Positions 1 to 6,650 are shown, counted from the stretch's first letter. The stretch: DNA of 17,089 nucleotides from Aquiflexum sp041749095 (GCF_041749095.1 NZ_JBGTCA010000095.1:1-17089); one strand, 5' to 3'. Numbers and translations: made by a program. Notes: generated by a model not told the origin, from the letters alone.

Positions 1-318
1 TAAGGAGTAGAGATTCCCCGAAAAGCTACGGGGCAGGCATCCACTCCCTCACAAGGCTCTTTTTAAAAAATCAAGGTTGGAATGGCTAATTTCTAGTGCC
101 GATGAACACTTTCAACTTTCCAACAGGAGATTCTTCACTTCGCTAAAGAGTACTATTTAAAAAAAAGGTTGGAGACGCTCCGTTCAGAATGACGCTTAAA
201 CCTTCCAACCCATTCTTTGTGCCTCTGTGTCTTTGTGGGAAATAACTTCACCCCTAATTTAAGGACTATTCCTTTGCCCCTCCGCGCCTTGGCGGGAACC
301 TACTTCTTACCTACCTTC
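1..318. repeat. Repeat-rich non-coding stretch before the glutaryl-CoA dehydrogenase 3' end
   Basis: I see no credible gene here. The stretch holds a GC-rich hairpin (CCCCG at 16-20, CGGGG at 29-33) and two AAGGTTGGA words (73-81 and 165-173), each followed by an inverted partner (TTCCAAC at 118-124, TCCAACC at 204-210). It also holds an interrupted member of the GTCATT/GAATCT intergenic family (126-194, minus orientation) and two related 30-bp blocks at 213-242 and 270-299. No poly-T hairpin terminator for the minus-strand gene ending at 319 is obvious. Confidence 0.6.
213..299. repeat. Two 30-bp degenerate copies built from 8-nt units
   Basis: The blocks 213-242 and 270-299 align without gaps at 21 of 30 positions and start 57 bp apart; most differences are T/C changes. 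Each block reads as three 8-nt units of the type YCTYYGYG (units start at 214, 222, 230 and at 271, 279, 287). From memory, similar words are common in Bacteroidota intergenic DNA; no function is known to me. Confidence 0.5.
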
Positions 319-1527
319 TTACTTAAAAGCCGCTATCCCCGTAATCTCCTGCCCCAAGATCAATAAATGTATATCGTGTGTTCCTTCATAAGTAATCACT
401 GATTCAAGGTTCATCATATGCCTCATAATGGGGTATTCTCCTGTGATGCCCATTCCGCCGTGGATCTGACGGGCTTCTCGGGCGATGCCCAAGGCCATGG
501 CTACATTGTTTCTTTTGGCCAGGGAAATATGGGAAGTGGTGGCTTTGCCTTCATTCATCATCTTTCCGAGTTTCCATACCAGTAATTGGGCTTTGGTGAT
601 TTCGGTCAACATCTCTGCCAGCTTCTTCTGGATCAATTGGAATGAAGCAATGGGTTTGTCAAACTGTATCCTTTCCAGCGCATACCTTCTTGCGGAATCA
701 TAGCAATCCATCGACGCACCCAATGTTCCCCAAGCGATACCATACCTTGCCGAATCCAAACACATTAATGGTGCTCCCAAGCCGGATTTGTTGGGCAAGA
801 GGTTTTCTTTGGGAACTTTCACATTGTCAAAAACCAACTCGCCTGTACAGGAGGCCCGAAGGGACCATTTGTTATGGGTTTCAGGTGTACTGAATCCCTC
901 CATGCCCCTTTCCACGATCAGACCATGAATTCTTCCTTCCTCATTTTTGGCCCATACCACGGCTATGTCCGCTTTTGGTGAATTGGAAATCCACATCTTG
1001 GCACCGTTCAAGAGGTAATGGTCACCCATATCCTTGAAGTTAGTCGTCATGCCACTGGGGTTTGAACCATGGTCAGGTTCGGTCAGACCGAAGCAGCCCA
1101 ACATTTCACCGGAAGCCAATTTGGGTAGGTATTTTTTTCTTTGCTCTTCGGAACCGAATTTATAGATAGGGTACATCACCAATGAACCTTGGACGGAAGC
1201 AGTTGACCGCATTCCGGAATCCCCTCTTTCTATTTCCTGCATGATCAGGCCATAGGAGATATAATCCAAACCTCCGCCACCATATTCTTCAGGTATCTGT
1301 GGACCAAAAGCGCCAACATCACCGAATTTCTTTACAATTTCATAAGGGAAATGGGCTTTTTGGGCCCAATCTTCTATATAAGGACTGATCTCTTTTTTGA
1401 CAAAATCACGGATGGATGAACGGATTAGGATGTGTTCCTCCGACAAGAGGTCATCGATCTGATAAAAGTCCACTCCGTCAAACATATCCTGTTTCAATGA
1501 CTTGTGTACCGTTGCTGTACTTTCCAT
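319..1527 (-). CDS. gcdH: Glutaryl-CoA dehydrogenase (acyl-CoA dehydrogenase family)
   Basis: This FAD enzyme oxidises and decarboxylates glutaryl-CoA to crotonyl-CoA in lysine and tryptophan breakdown and passes electrons to ETF. With the start chosen here it has 402 residues, the usual family size. Seen in the protein: DSGMRSTASVQ near 103-113, with the arginine (about 107) expected to bind the substrate carboxylate; CFGLTEPDHGSNPSG near 145-159, the acyl-CoA dehydrogenase signature; and TYEGTHDIH near 379-387, with the catalytic glutamate at about 381. The last motif and the ITGIAAF end resemble human GCDH closely, which separates it from generic acyl-CoA dehydrogenases. The frame stays open up to an ATG at 1588-1590 (423 residues), but the added 21 residues look unlike the family, so the ATG at 1525-1527 is preferred. 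It is divergent from the tryptophan dioxygenase gene, 117 bp away. Catalytic assignment is strong; in vivo substrate is inferred. Confidence 0.88.
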   Translation of the reverse strand: MESTATVHKSLKQDMFDGVDFYQIDDLLSEEHILIRSSIRDFVKKEISPYIEDWAQKAHFPYEIVKKFGDVGAFGPQIPEEYGGGGLDYISYGLIMQEIERGDSGMRSTASVQGSLVMYPIYKFGSEEQRKKYLPKLASGEMLGCFGLTEPDHGSNPSGMTTNFKDMGDHYLLNGAKMWISNSPKADIAVVWAKNEEGRIHGLIVERGMEGFSTPETHNKWSLRASCTGELVFDNVKVPKENLLPNKSGLGAPLMCLDSARYGIAWGTLGASMDCYDSARRYALERIQFDKPIASFQLIQKKLAEMLTEITKAQLLVWKLGKMMNEGKATTSHISLAKRNNVAMALGIAREARQIHGGMGITGEYPIMRHMMNLESVITYEGTHDIHLLILGQEITGIAAFK

Positions 1528-1528
1528 A

Positions 1529-1536
1529 TACTTTTG
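1529..1536 (+). promoter_or_regulatory. Possible -7 promoter element (TACTTTTG) for kynA
   Basis: TACTTTTG fits the Bacteroidota -7 consensus TAnnTTTG. It lies about 109 bp before the kynA ATG and touches the chosen gcdH start, so a transcript from it would have a long leader. No convincing -33 TTG at 19-21 bp spacing was found. A weaker TATTTG sits at 1623-1628. Confidence 0.25.
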
Positions 1537-1644
1537 GTTTATTGCTAATTTAAATGGATTTTTACAGCCGAAATGCTGCTTTCCCGCCATGAAATAAATA
1601 AGAAGGATGGGAAAAAACTACCTATTTGAGCAAAAAATTCGCAC

Positions 1645-2604
1645 ATGAGCCCAGTCCAGTACCCAAAAGACGTTTTAGATAAAATAGAGCAACTTCAGGA
1701 AAAATTCAAGGCCTCAGGTCAGGACCTGTCCCATTACCTCGAAGGCCTGTTGTATGCTGATTATATGACTTATTGGGATTATATCAACCTTGATATCCTT
1801 CTTTCCCTACAACAACCAAGGACATCTTTTAAGGATGAAAAAATTTTTATCATGTACCATCAGATTACTGAGCTTTACTTTAAGCTGATCATTTGGGAAT
1901 TGGAACAGATCGCAGAAAGGGAACCCATAGATGCCCGGTTTTTTAAAGAAAGATTGGAGAGGGTCAACATGTATTTTGACCAATTGATTTCTTCTTTTGC
2001 GGTGATGTGGAAAGGTATGGAAAGGGAGCAGTTTTTGAAATTCAGGATGTCACTGTTGCCTTCAAGTGGATTTCAAAGCGCCCAATACAGGGTCATCGAG
2101 ATTCTGGCCTGTGATGCCCAACAATTGCTTAACATTGACATCAGGGATCAAATGAAAGAGGAATCAGGTGTCAACAAGTTGTTCGATAACCTTTATTGGC
2201 AACATGGGGCAGTGGAATTAGCGACAGGAGAAAAAACCCTGACTTTAAAGACTTTTGAGAAAAAATATGGGTTAAGGCTGAAAGAGTTTATCGAAAATTA
2301 CAGATCGAATAACATTTGGCAGAAATACCTTTCCTGCACCGAAAAAGACGATGGACTGACCAAATTGATGCAGGATTTTGACCTGAAAGCCAATGTCTAC
2401 TGGCCCTTGGCCCATTACAAATCAGCCGTCCGCTATCTTCAAAGAGACCCGGTTGACATAGCAGCCACCGGAGGCACCAACTGGCAAAAATACTTACCAC
2501 CCCGTTTTCAAAAAGTAATCTTCTATCCTGAACTTTGGACTGAAAAGGAAAAGGAAGAGTGGGGGAAAGGTTGGGTGGTGAGGGAGGTTTTTGGGGAAGA
2601 ATGA
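1645..2604 (+). CDS. kynA: Tryptophan 2,3-dioxygenase
   Basis: This cytosolic haem enzyme opens the indole ring of L-tryptophan to give N-formylkynurenine, the first step of the kynurenine pathway. The 319-residue protein shows the family landmarks: YADYMTYWDYINLDILLSLQ near 37-56, FIMYHQITELYFK at 68-80 with the active-site His72, FRMSLLPSSGFQS at 133-145 with the substrate carboxylate arginine (134), LAHYKSAVRYL near 255-265 with the likely proximal haem ligand His257, and TGGTNWQKYL near 275-284 for the substrate-binding loop. The C-terminal tail is highly charged. The ATG follows an A-rich stretch without a Shine-Dalgarno, as usual for this phylum. It is divergent from gcdH, whose product acts at the end of the same route. 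No clear terminator follows; repeats begin within about 30 bp. Confidence 0.92.
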   Translation: MSPVQYPKDVLDKIEQLQEKFKASGQDLSHYLEGLLYADYMTYWDYINLDILLSLQQPRTSFKDEKIFIMYHQITELYFKLIIWELEQIAEREPIDARFFKERLERVNMYFDQLISSFAVMWKGMEREQFLKFRMSLLPSSGFQSAQYRVIEILACDAQQLLNIDIRDQMKEESGVNKLFDNLYWQHGAVELATGEKTLTLKTFEKKYGLRLKEFIENYRSNNIWQKYLSCTEKDDGLTKLMQDFDLKANVYWPLAHYKSAVRYLQRDPVDIAATGGTNWQKYLPPRFQKVIFYPELWTEKEKEEWGKGWVVREVFGEE

Positions 2605-2632
2605 TGGGTGGTTTACCAAGTACGATGTACAA

Positions 2633-2695
2633 AGAACCAAGAAGGGAGAAGCAGGAGGCGAGAAGCGAGAACCAAGAATCAATAAACAAGATTGG
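2633..2695. repeat. 7-nt phased array, AGAnnnn (9 units)
   Basis: AGA recurs at 2633, 2640, 2647, 2661, 2668, 2675 and 2689, exactly seven bases apart; the units at 2654 and 2682 carry GGA and ATA instead. Unit words such as AGAACCA and AGAATCA are the reverse complements of words in the array at 2926-3030. A 7-nt period cannot be a conserved coding pattern. Confidence 0.75.
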
Positions 2696-2712
2696 GTAAG
2701 CTGATCTTCGTT

Positions 2713-2928
2713 CAATTGTGTCAGAAGCTTCTCCTTTGTCATTTCGCCTGCCTGCCGTGGCAGGAACAAAGAGAGAAACCGGTTCCCCGACTTGGGCAAA
2801 AGACCTCTCCTGACGTCGAGGTGAAAAGGACAAGTCTATTTATATCTTTTGCATGCAGCTTTTGGTTCAATTGTGTCAATAGCCTTTCCTTGTCATTTCG
2901 GTCCCGATGGCTACCGGAAAAGAAATCT
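2713..2928. repeat. Inverted half-element cluster, order L-R-L
   Basis: The L half (2736-2780) begins with the 11 bases TTGTCATTTCG and carries the palindrome CCTGCC-GT-GGCAGG at 2751-2764. The R half (2801-2829) starts AGACCTCTC and contains GTCGAGGTGA. The second L half (2888-2928) has a TCCCG...CCGGA palindrome (2902-2918) in the same central place and ends in AAATCT. Each L half is preceded by CAATTGTG (2713-2720 and 2868-2875). Related copies lie at 4655-4751 and 8107-8235. Confidence 0.7.
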
Positions 2929-3030
2929 TGATTCTTGGCTCTTGGTTCTTGATTCTAAACTCTCGGCTCTCGTTTCTCGCTTCTAACATCTTTTGTCTCA
3001 CGTCTCACGTCTCAAATCTCACGTCTCATT
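2926..3030. repeat. 7-nt phased array, TCTnnnn (15 uninterrupted units)
   Basis: TCT occurs at 2926 and then every seven bases through 3024, fifteen times without exception, while the other four positions vary. The next unit (3031) begins TCA, and the ATG of the FAD oxidoreductase gene follows at 3037. Blocks with TCTTG, TCTCG and TCTCA units succeed one another. The first TCT is also the end of the preceding L half-element. Confidence 0.85.
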
Positions 3031-3036
3031 TCAAAA

Positions 3037-4614
3037 ATGAAAAAAGAAATACAATTACAACTGACTCCTCAGGAAGCGTTTGATGAGGAGATTTTTCGGG
3101 AAGTGGCATTGAAGAGATTGGGATTGAAACCCCATGACCCTGATGCTGTTGCAAGGCAGGTGAAAAGGTCGATTGATGCACGTGGGAGGCAAATCAAAGT
3201 CAATGTGACCGCAGAAGTTTTTATCAAAGAACCACCAACTCCTTTTATTACTTCTCCAAAGGTTTATCAAAATGTCAGTAATGCTGACCCAATCATTATT
3301 GTGGGCGCGGGACCTGCTGGGATGTTTGCGGCGTTAAGGGCCATTGAGTTGGGTGTTAAGCCCATTGTGATTGAAAGGGGTAAAGATGTGCGGGCCAGGA
3401 GGCGTGACATTGCAGCGATCAATAAGGAACATATAGTAAATCCTGAATCCAATTATTGCTTTGGTGAAGGGGGGGCGGGAACTTACTCTGATGGGAAATT
3501 ATATACCCGTTCCAAAAAACGTGGGGACATCCGGAGAATCATGGAAATATTGGTTTCCCATGGCGCAACAGAGGAAATTCTGGTAGATGCCCATCCACAT
3601 ATTGGCACCAATAAACTGCCCATATTGGTGGCCGAGCTTAGGGAAAGTATTCTTCAGGCTGGGGGAGAAGTGCTTTTTGAAACCAAAGTGACTGACCTGA
3701 TTTTGGAGTCCAATGAAATCAAGGGAGTTATTACGCATGATGGGGAAAGGATATTTGGCCTTGGAGTGATTTTGGCCACGGGACATTCTGCTAGGGATAT
3801 TTTTCATTTGTTGTACCACAAAAAGATTTTGATAGAAGCCAAACCCTTTGCTTTGGGAGTAAGAATTGAACATGCCCAATCCTTGATTGACAGGATACAA
3901 TATCATTGCGAAGTGGATAGGGGCCCTTATTTGCCGGCTTCTTCTTATTCACTAGTTCATCAGACCATGTATCAGGGAAAACAGCGTGGCGTATTTTCTT
4001 TTTGCATGTGTCCGGGAGGCTTTATTGTTCCGGCGGCCACTTCACCAGGGGAAATTGTAGTAAATGGCATGAGTCCAAGCAGACGGGACAGCAAATTCGC
4101 CAATTCCGGGATGGTGGTAGCAGTCGAATTAGAAGATCTCCCACAATATCAAAAATATGGGCCTTTGGCAGCCATGATGTTTCAGGCTGAAGTAGAACAA
4201 AGGGCTTGGAAAGCAGGAAGGGAGACCCAGACAGCACCAGCCCAAAGAATGGTTGATTTTACCCAAGGAAAAACCAGTAAAAGTCTATTGGAAAGCTCCT
4301 ATCAGCCTGGTTTATTGTCGGTAGATATGCATGAAGTTTTACCTGAGTTTATTGCCCTAAGACTGAAACAGGGATTGATTACTTTTGGCCAAAAGATGAA
4401 AGGTTACCTCACCAATGATGCCCAAATCATTGGAGTCGAAAGCAGGACTTCCTCTCCTGTAAGGATTCCAAGAGACAAGGAGACTTTCGAACATACCATC
4501 ATCAAAGGCCTATATCCCTGCGCAGAGGGAGCCGGTTATGCAGGAGGAATTGTCTCAGCCGCTATGGATGGGGAAAGGTGTGCGGAGAAATTGATTGGGA
4601 AGGTGAGGGGATAA
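3037..4614 (+). CDS. FAD-dependent oxidoreductase, COG2509-like, function unknown
   Basis: This 525-residue cytosolic flavoprotein belongs, as far as I can recognise, to the FAD-dependent dehydrogenase family COG2509, whose substrate is not established. Residues 1-82 form a small N-terminal domain rich in charged residues. The FAD-binding Rossmann motif is IIIVGAGPAGMFAALRA (about 86-102, GAGPAG at 90-95), with the ribose-binding glutamate in VIERG (110-114). A conserved CFGEGGAGTYSDGKLYTR stretch follows, then ILATGHSARD, the usual ATG motif of two-dinucleotide-domain flavoproteins. The second FAD contact, AEGAGYAGGI, lies at 496-505. No transmembrane segment is seen. The ATG is preceded by a 7-nt repeat array instead of a recognisable ribosome-binding site. 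A 74-nt hairpin (4678-4751) downstream may act as a terminator. Fold and cofactor are confident; the reaction is not known. Confidence 0.85.
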   Translation: MKKEIQLQLTPQEAFDEEIFREVALKRLGLKPHDPDAVARQVKRSIDARGRQIKVNVTAEVFIKEPPTPFITSPKVYQNVSNADPIIIVGAGPAGMFAALRAIELGVKPIVIERGKDVRARRRDIAAINKEHIVNPESNYCFGEGGAGTYSDGKLYTRSKKRGDIRRIMEILVSHGATEEILVDAHPHIGTNKLPILVAELRESILQAGGEVLFETKVTDLILESNEIKGVITHDGERIFGLGVILATGHSARDIFHLLYHKKILIEAKPFALGVRIEHAQSLIDRIQYHCEVDRGPYLPASSYSLVHQTMYQGKQRGVFSFCMCPGGFIVPAATSPGEIVVNGMSPSRRDSKFANSGMVVAVELEDLPQYQKYGPLAAMMFQAEVEQRAWKAGRETQTAPAQRMVDFTQGKTSKSLLESSYQPGLLSVDMHEVLPEFIALRLKQGLITFGQKMKGYLTNDAQIIGVESRTSSPVRIPRDKETFEHTIIKGLYPCAEGAGYAGGIVSAAMDGERCAEKLIGKVRG

Positions 4615-4654
4615 AAGTTGTGGGTCATTTATGTTATTGACTGTGGTTTTGTGT

Positions 4655-4751
4655 CAATTGTGACAATGGCCTTTAATTTGTCATTTCGACGGCAGGAGAA
4701 ATCTATTCCCTTAAAGGTGACCACAGACCTCTCTTGCCGTCGAGGTGACAA
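4655..4751. repeat. Complete L-R inverted element (27-bp arms)
   Basis: The L arm is 4678-4704 and the R arm 4725-4751, with a 20-nt loop between. The arms match as an inverted repeat at 22 of 27 positions and all five differences are transitions. In plus-strand RNA, three of the five would be G-U pairs, giving 25 of 27 paired positions. The CAATTGTG leader word lies at 4655-4662. A T-run at 4759-4764 might make it a weak terminator for the upstream gene. Confidence 0.75.
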
Positions 4752-4863
4752 GGCAAAGTTTTTTAAAGTAGCTGTCCTTAATTTGATGGAGATATGTCTC
4801 TTTATGATTTTTGAACTTGTTATTGGATCGGTTGTGTCAAAGACCAAGAAAGCAATTTGCCTT

Positions 4864-4904
4864 GTTAATAACTCGTTAATAAGACGTTAATAAATTGTTC
4901 AAAA
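4864..4904. repeat. GTTAATAA repeats at 11-bp spacing upstream of dnaB
   Basis: GTTAATAA occurs at 4864-4871, 4875-4882 and 4886-4893, exactly 11 bp apart, and a degenerate fourth copy (GTTCAAAA) sits in register at 4897-4904. Spacing near one DNA helical turn would put the copies on one face of the helix. The array ends 31 bp before the dnaB ATG and upstream of the predicted -7 element, where an activator or replication protein could bind. Confidence 0.6.
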
Positions 4905-4922
4905 AGATTGGCTCAAAGAGGC

Positions 4923-4930
4923 TACATTTG
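4923..4930 (+). promoter_or_regulatory. -7 promoter element (TACATTTG) of dnaB
   Basis: TACATTTG is an exact match to the Bacteroidota -7 consensus TAnnTTTG. It ends only five bases before the annotated ATG, so transcription would begin at about the start codon. No good -33 TTG was found at the usual distance. Confidence 0.45.
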
Positions 4931-4935
4931 TTGTT

Positions 4936-6522
4936 ATGGCGGACAATAAACCTATCGGAAAAGACAGATTAGTTGGAAAAAGAAAACCTGATTTGGGCAG
5001 CCCAATGGGAATGGGGAAATTACCTCCTCAGGCCATAGATTTAGAAGAAGCTGTACTCGGTGCCCTCATGTTGGAAAAGGATGCGCTGACAGCGGTAGTA
5101 GATATATTGAAACCTGAGAGTTTTTACAAGGAGGCGCATAAGGTTATTTTTTCCGCTATACTCGATCTTTTTTCGGATAGTCAGCCCATAGACTTATTGA
5201 CTGTCACCAACCAATTGCGGAAAAAAGGGCAATTGGAGATGGCAGGTGGGGCTTTTTTTATTACCGAACTTACATCCAAAGTATCTTCTGCTGCCAATAT
5301 TGAGTATCACGCCCGAATCATTACTGAACAGTCCATGAAGCGGGAAATCATCAGCATTTCCTCCGAAGTACAGCGTGAGGCCTTTGAAGATACCACGGAT
5401 GTTTTTGAGCTTTTGGATAAAATGGAACAGTCACTTTTTGAGATTTCCGAAAAAAACATCAGGAAGAACTATTCCGATATGCGCTCCATATTGAAAGAAG
5501 CCATCGTTGAATTGGAATCCAAAAAAGGACAGAAAGACGGCTTAACCGGTGTTCCAAGCGGTTTTACCGCTTTGGACAGGGTTACTTCCGGTTGGCAAAA
5601 ATCAGATTTGGTGATCATTGCAGCAAGACCTGCAATGGGTAAGACGGCCTTTGTACTGTCTGTATTGCGAAATGCAGCAGTGGACCATAACCGGCCTGTT
5701 GCTATATTTTCATTGGAGATGTCCTCCATTCAGTTGGTCAACCGATTGATATCTTCAGAAGCTGAACTGGATTCTGAAAAGATCAAAAAAGGAAACCTTG
5801 CAGAACATGAATGGCAGCAATTGGTCCATAAAACCACAAAACTTTCCAAGGCACCATTATTCGTCGATGATACTCCGGCGCTATCAATTCTGGAATTAAG
5901 GGCAAAATGTAGAAAACTTAAAGCCCAGCATGATATACAAATGATTGTGGTAGATTACCTGCAGTTGATGTCGGGTGATTCCAAATCCGGTGGTGGAGGA
6001 AACAGGGAACAGGAGATCGCAAGTATCTCAAGGGCGCTGAAAAAAATCGCAAAGGAATTGAGTGTTCCCGTCATTGCGCTTTCACAGCTTTCCAGGGCTG
6101 TGGAAACTAGGGGAGGAGACAAGAGACCGCAACTCTCGGATTTAAGGGAATCAGGTGCGATCGAACAGGATGCGGATATGGTCATGTTCCTTTACCGTCC
6201 TGAATACTATGGAATCACCGAAGATGAAGATGGTGCCTCAACGGCAGGAGTTGGTGAAATAATTATTGCCAAGCACAGAAATGGCTCATTGGATAATGTC
6301 AAATTGAGGTTTATAGGTAAATACACCAAGTTCACAGACCTTGAAATAAACATGCCATACAAGTCCCAAGATGCACTTTATGGCAGTAAGTTCCCAAGTG
6401 GTGCAGGAGGACAGGGTTTTGATTCCAGCAATATGATCAGAGTCCAAAGTAAAGCAAATGGTGGTGATTTTGATGAACCATTCCCAGGTGGTGCGGGAAG
6501 CGGTGAGTCGGCACCTTTTTGA
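4936..6522 (+). CDS. dnaB: Replicative DNA helicase DnaB
   Basis: DnaB is the hexameric 5'-3' helicase that unwinds DNA at the replication fork and recruits primase. The 528-residue protein has the N-terminal helical collar domain (about 30-130; PPQAIDLEEAVLGALML at 30-46), a linker, and the RecA-like ATPase domain (about 200-470). Walker A is ARPAMGKTAF at 230-239, Walker B IVVDYLQL at 337-344, then SQLSRAVETR with SDLRESGAIEQDAD, and the arginine finger lies in KHRNGS (Arg448). The Gly/Ser/Asp-rich tail after about 480 has no domain I know. There is no intein, unlike some dnaB genes. The first 28 residues are variable in the family, and in-frame ATGs at 5005 and 5011 are alternative starts, relevant because the predicted promoter almost touches 4936. 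A strong terminator follows at 6551-6588. Confidence 0.96.
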   Translation: MADNKPIGKDRLVGKRKPDLGSPMGMGKLPPQAIDLEEAVLGALMLEKDALTAVVDILKPESFYKEAHKVIFSAILDLFSDSQPIDLLTVTNQLRKKGQLEMAGGAFFITELTSKVSSAANIEYHARIITEQSMKREIISISSEVQREAFEDTTDVFELLDKMEQSLFEISEKNIRKNYSDMRSILKEAIVELESKKGQKDGLTGVPSGFTALDRVTSGWQKSDLVIIAARPAMGKTAFVLSVLRNAAVDHNRPVAIFSLEMSSIQLVNRLISSEAELDSEKIKKGNLAEHEWQQLVHKTTKLSKAPLFVDDTPALSILELRAKCRKLKAQHDIQMIVVDYLQLMSGDSKSGGGGNREQEIASISRALKKIAKELSVPVIALSQLSRAVETRGGDKRPQLSDLRESGAIEQDADMVMFLYRPEYYGITEDEDGASTAGVGEIIIAKHRNGSLDNVKLRFIGKYTKFTDLEINMPYKSQDALYGSKFPSGAGGQGFDSSNMIRVQSKANGGDFDEPFPGGAGSGESAPF

Positions 6523-6550
6523 GAAGCGAGATTTGAGATGCGAGATGCTA

Positions 6551-6588
6551 GACCTTTGAGGTTTTTTTCTAACCTCGAAGGTCTTTTT
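6551..6588 (+). terminator. Intrinsic terminator of dnaB
   Basis: GACCTTTGAGGTT (6551-6563) pairs with AACCTCGAAGGTC (6571-6583) over 13 positions, one being a G-U pair in RNA. The loop is seven bases and TTTTT follows at 6584-6588. From memory this ACCTTTGAGGTT-type hairpin is itself a recurrent Bacteroidota intergenic sequence. Confidence 0.8.
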
Positions 6589-6626
6589 AAGAACCAAGGG
6601 TTGAGAGACAAGAGCCAAGAATCAAA

Positions 6627-6650
6627 GCCTGTCCCGAGTATCGGGGAGGC
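6627..6650. repeat. Small GC-rich palindrome inserted in a 7-nt array
   Basis: TCCCGA (6632-6637) and TCGGGGA (6641-6647) form a palindrome around GTA, flanked by GCC (6627-6629) and GGC (6648-6650). The 7-nt register is intact on both sides but shifted by one base across it (6625 to 6652 is 27 bp), as expected for an insertion. Similar palindromes lie at 16-33, 2902-2918 and 8116-8134. Confidence 0.6.

Larger units (their letters stand above)
2605..3036. repeat. Composite intergenic repeat region between kynA and the FAD oxidoreductase gene
   Basis: These 432 bp hold no credible gene. In order there is a purine-rich 7-nt array (2633-2695), an L half-element (2736-2780), an inverted R half-element (2801-2829), a second L half-element (2888-2928), and a pyrimidine-rich 7-nt array (2926-3030) ending seven bases before the next ATG. 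The two arrays use the same words on opposite strands, so the whole region is roughly inverted about its middle. The sub-elements are listed separately. Confidence 0.7.
4615..4935. other. Non-coding gap between the FAD oxidoreductase gene and dnaB
   Basis: These 321 bp hold a complete L-R inverted element (4655-4751) with a T-run at 4759-4764, about 110 bp with nothing I recognise, then the GTTAATAA repeats (4864-4904) and a -7 promoter element (4923-4930) just before dnaB. Short open frames on either strand follow the repeat and are not credible genes. Confidence 0.6.

Noticed and set aside
1..3. TAA at the window start as the stop codon of an upstream gene
   Set aside because: No preceding sequence is available, so the frame cannot be tested.
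1528..1590. N-terminal extension of the glutaryl-CoA dehydrogenase to the ATG at 1590
   Set aside because: The extra 21 residues do not resemble the family and the inner ATG gives normal length.
2288..2833. 181-codon minus-strand open frame overlapping the kynA end
   Set aside because: It is antisense to a well-supported gene and continues into intergenic repeats; the composition is not protein-like.
2692..2931. 79-codon plus-strand open frame
   Set aside because: It consists entirely of the L-R-L half-elements and has no conserved-looking sequence.
2926..3030. CRISPR array or phase-variable simple repeat
   Set aside because: The units are 7 nt, differ from each other, and have no repeat-spacer structure; non-identical units are poor substrates for slippage.
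4936..6522. Intein in DnaB
   Set aside because: Walker A, Walker B and later motifs are spaced as in uninterrupted DnaB and the length is normal.
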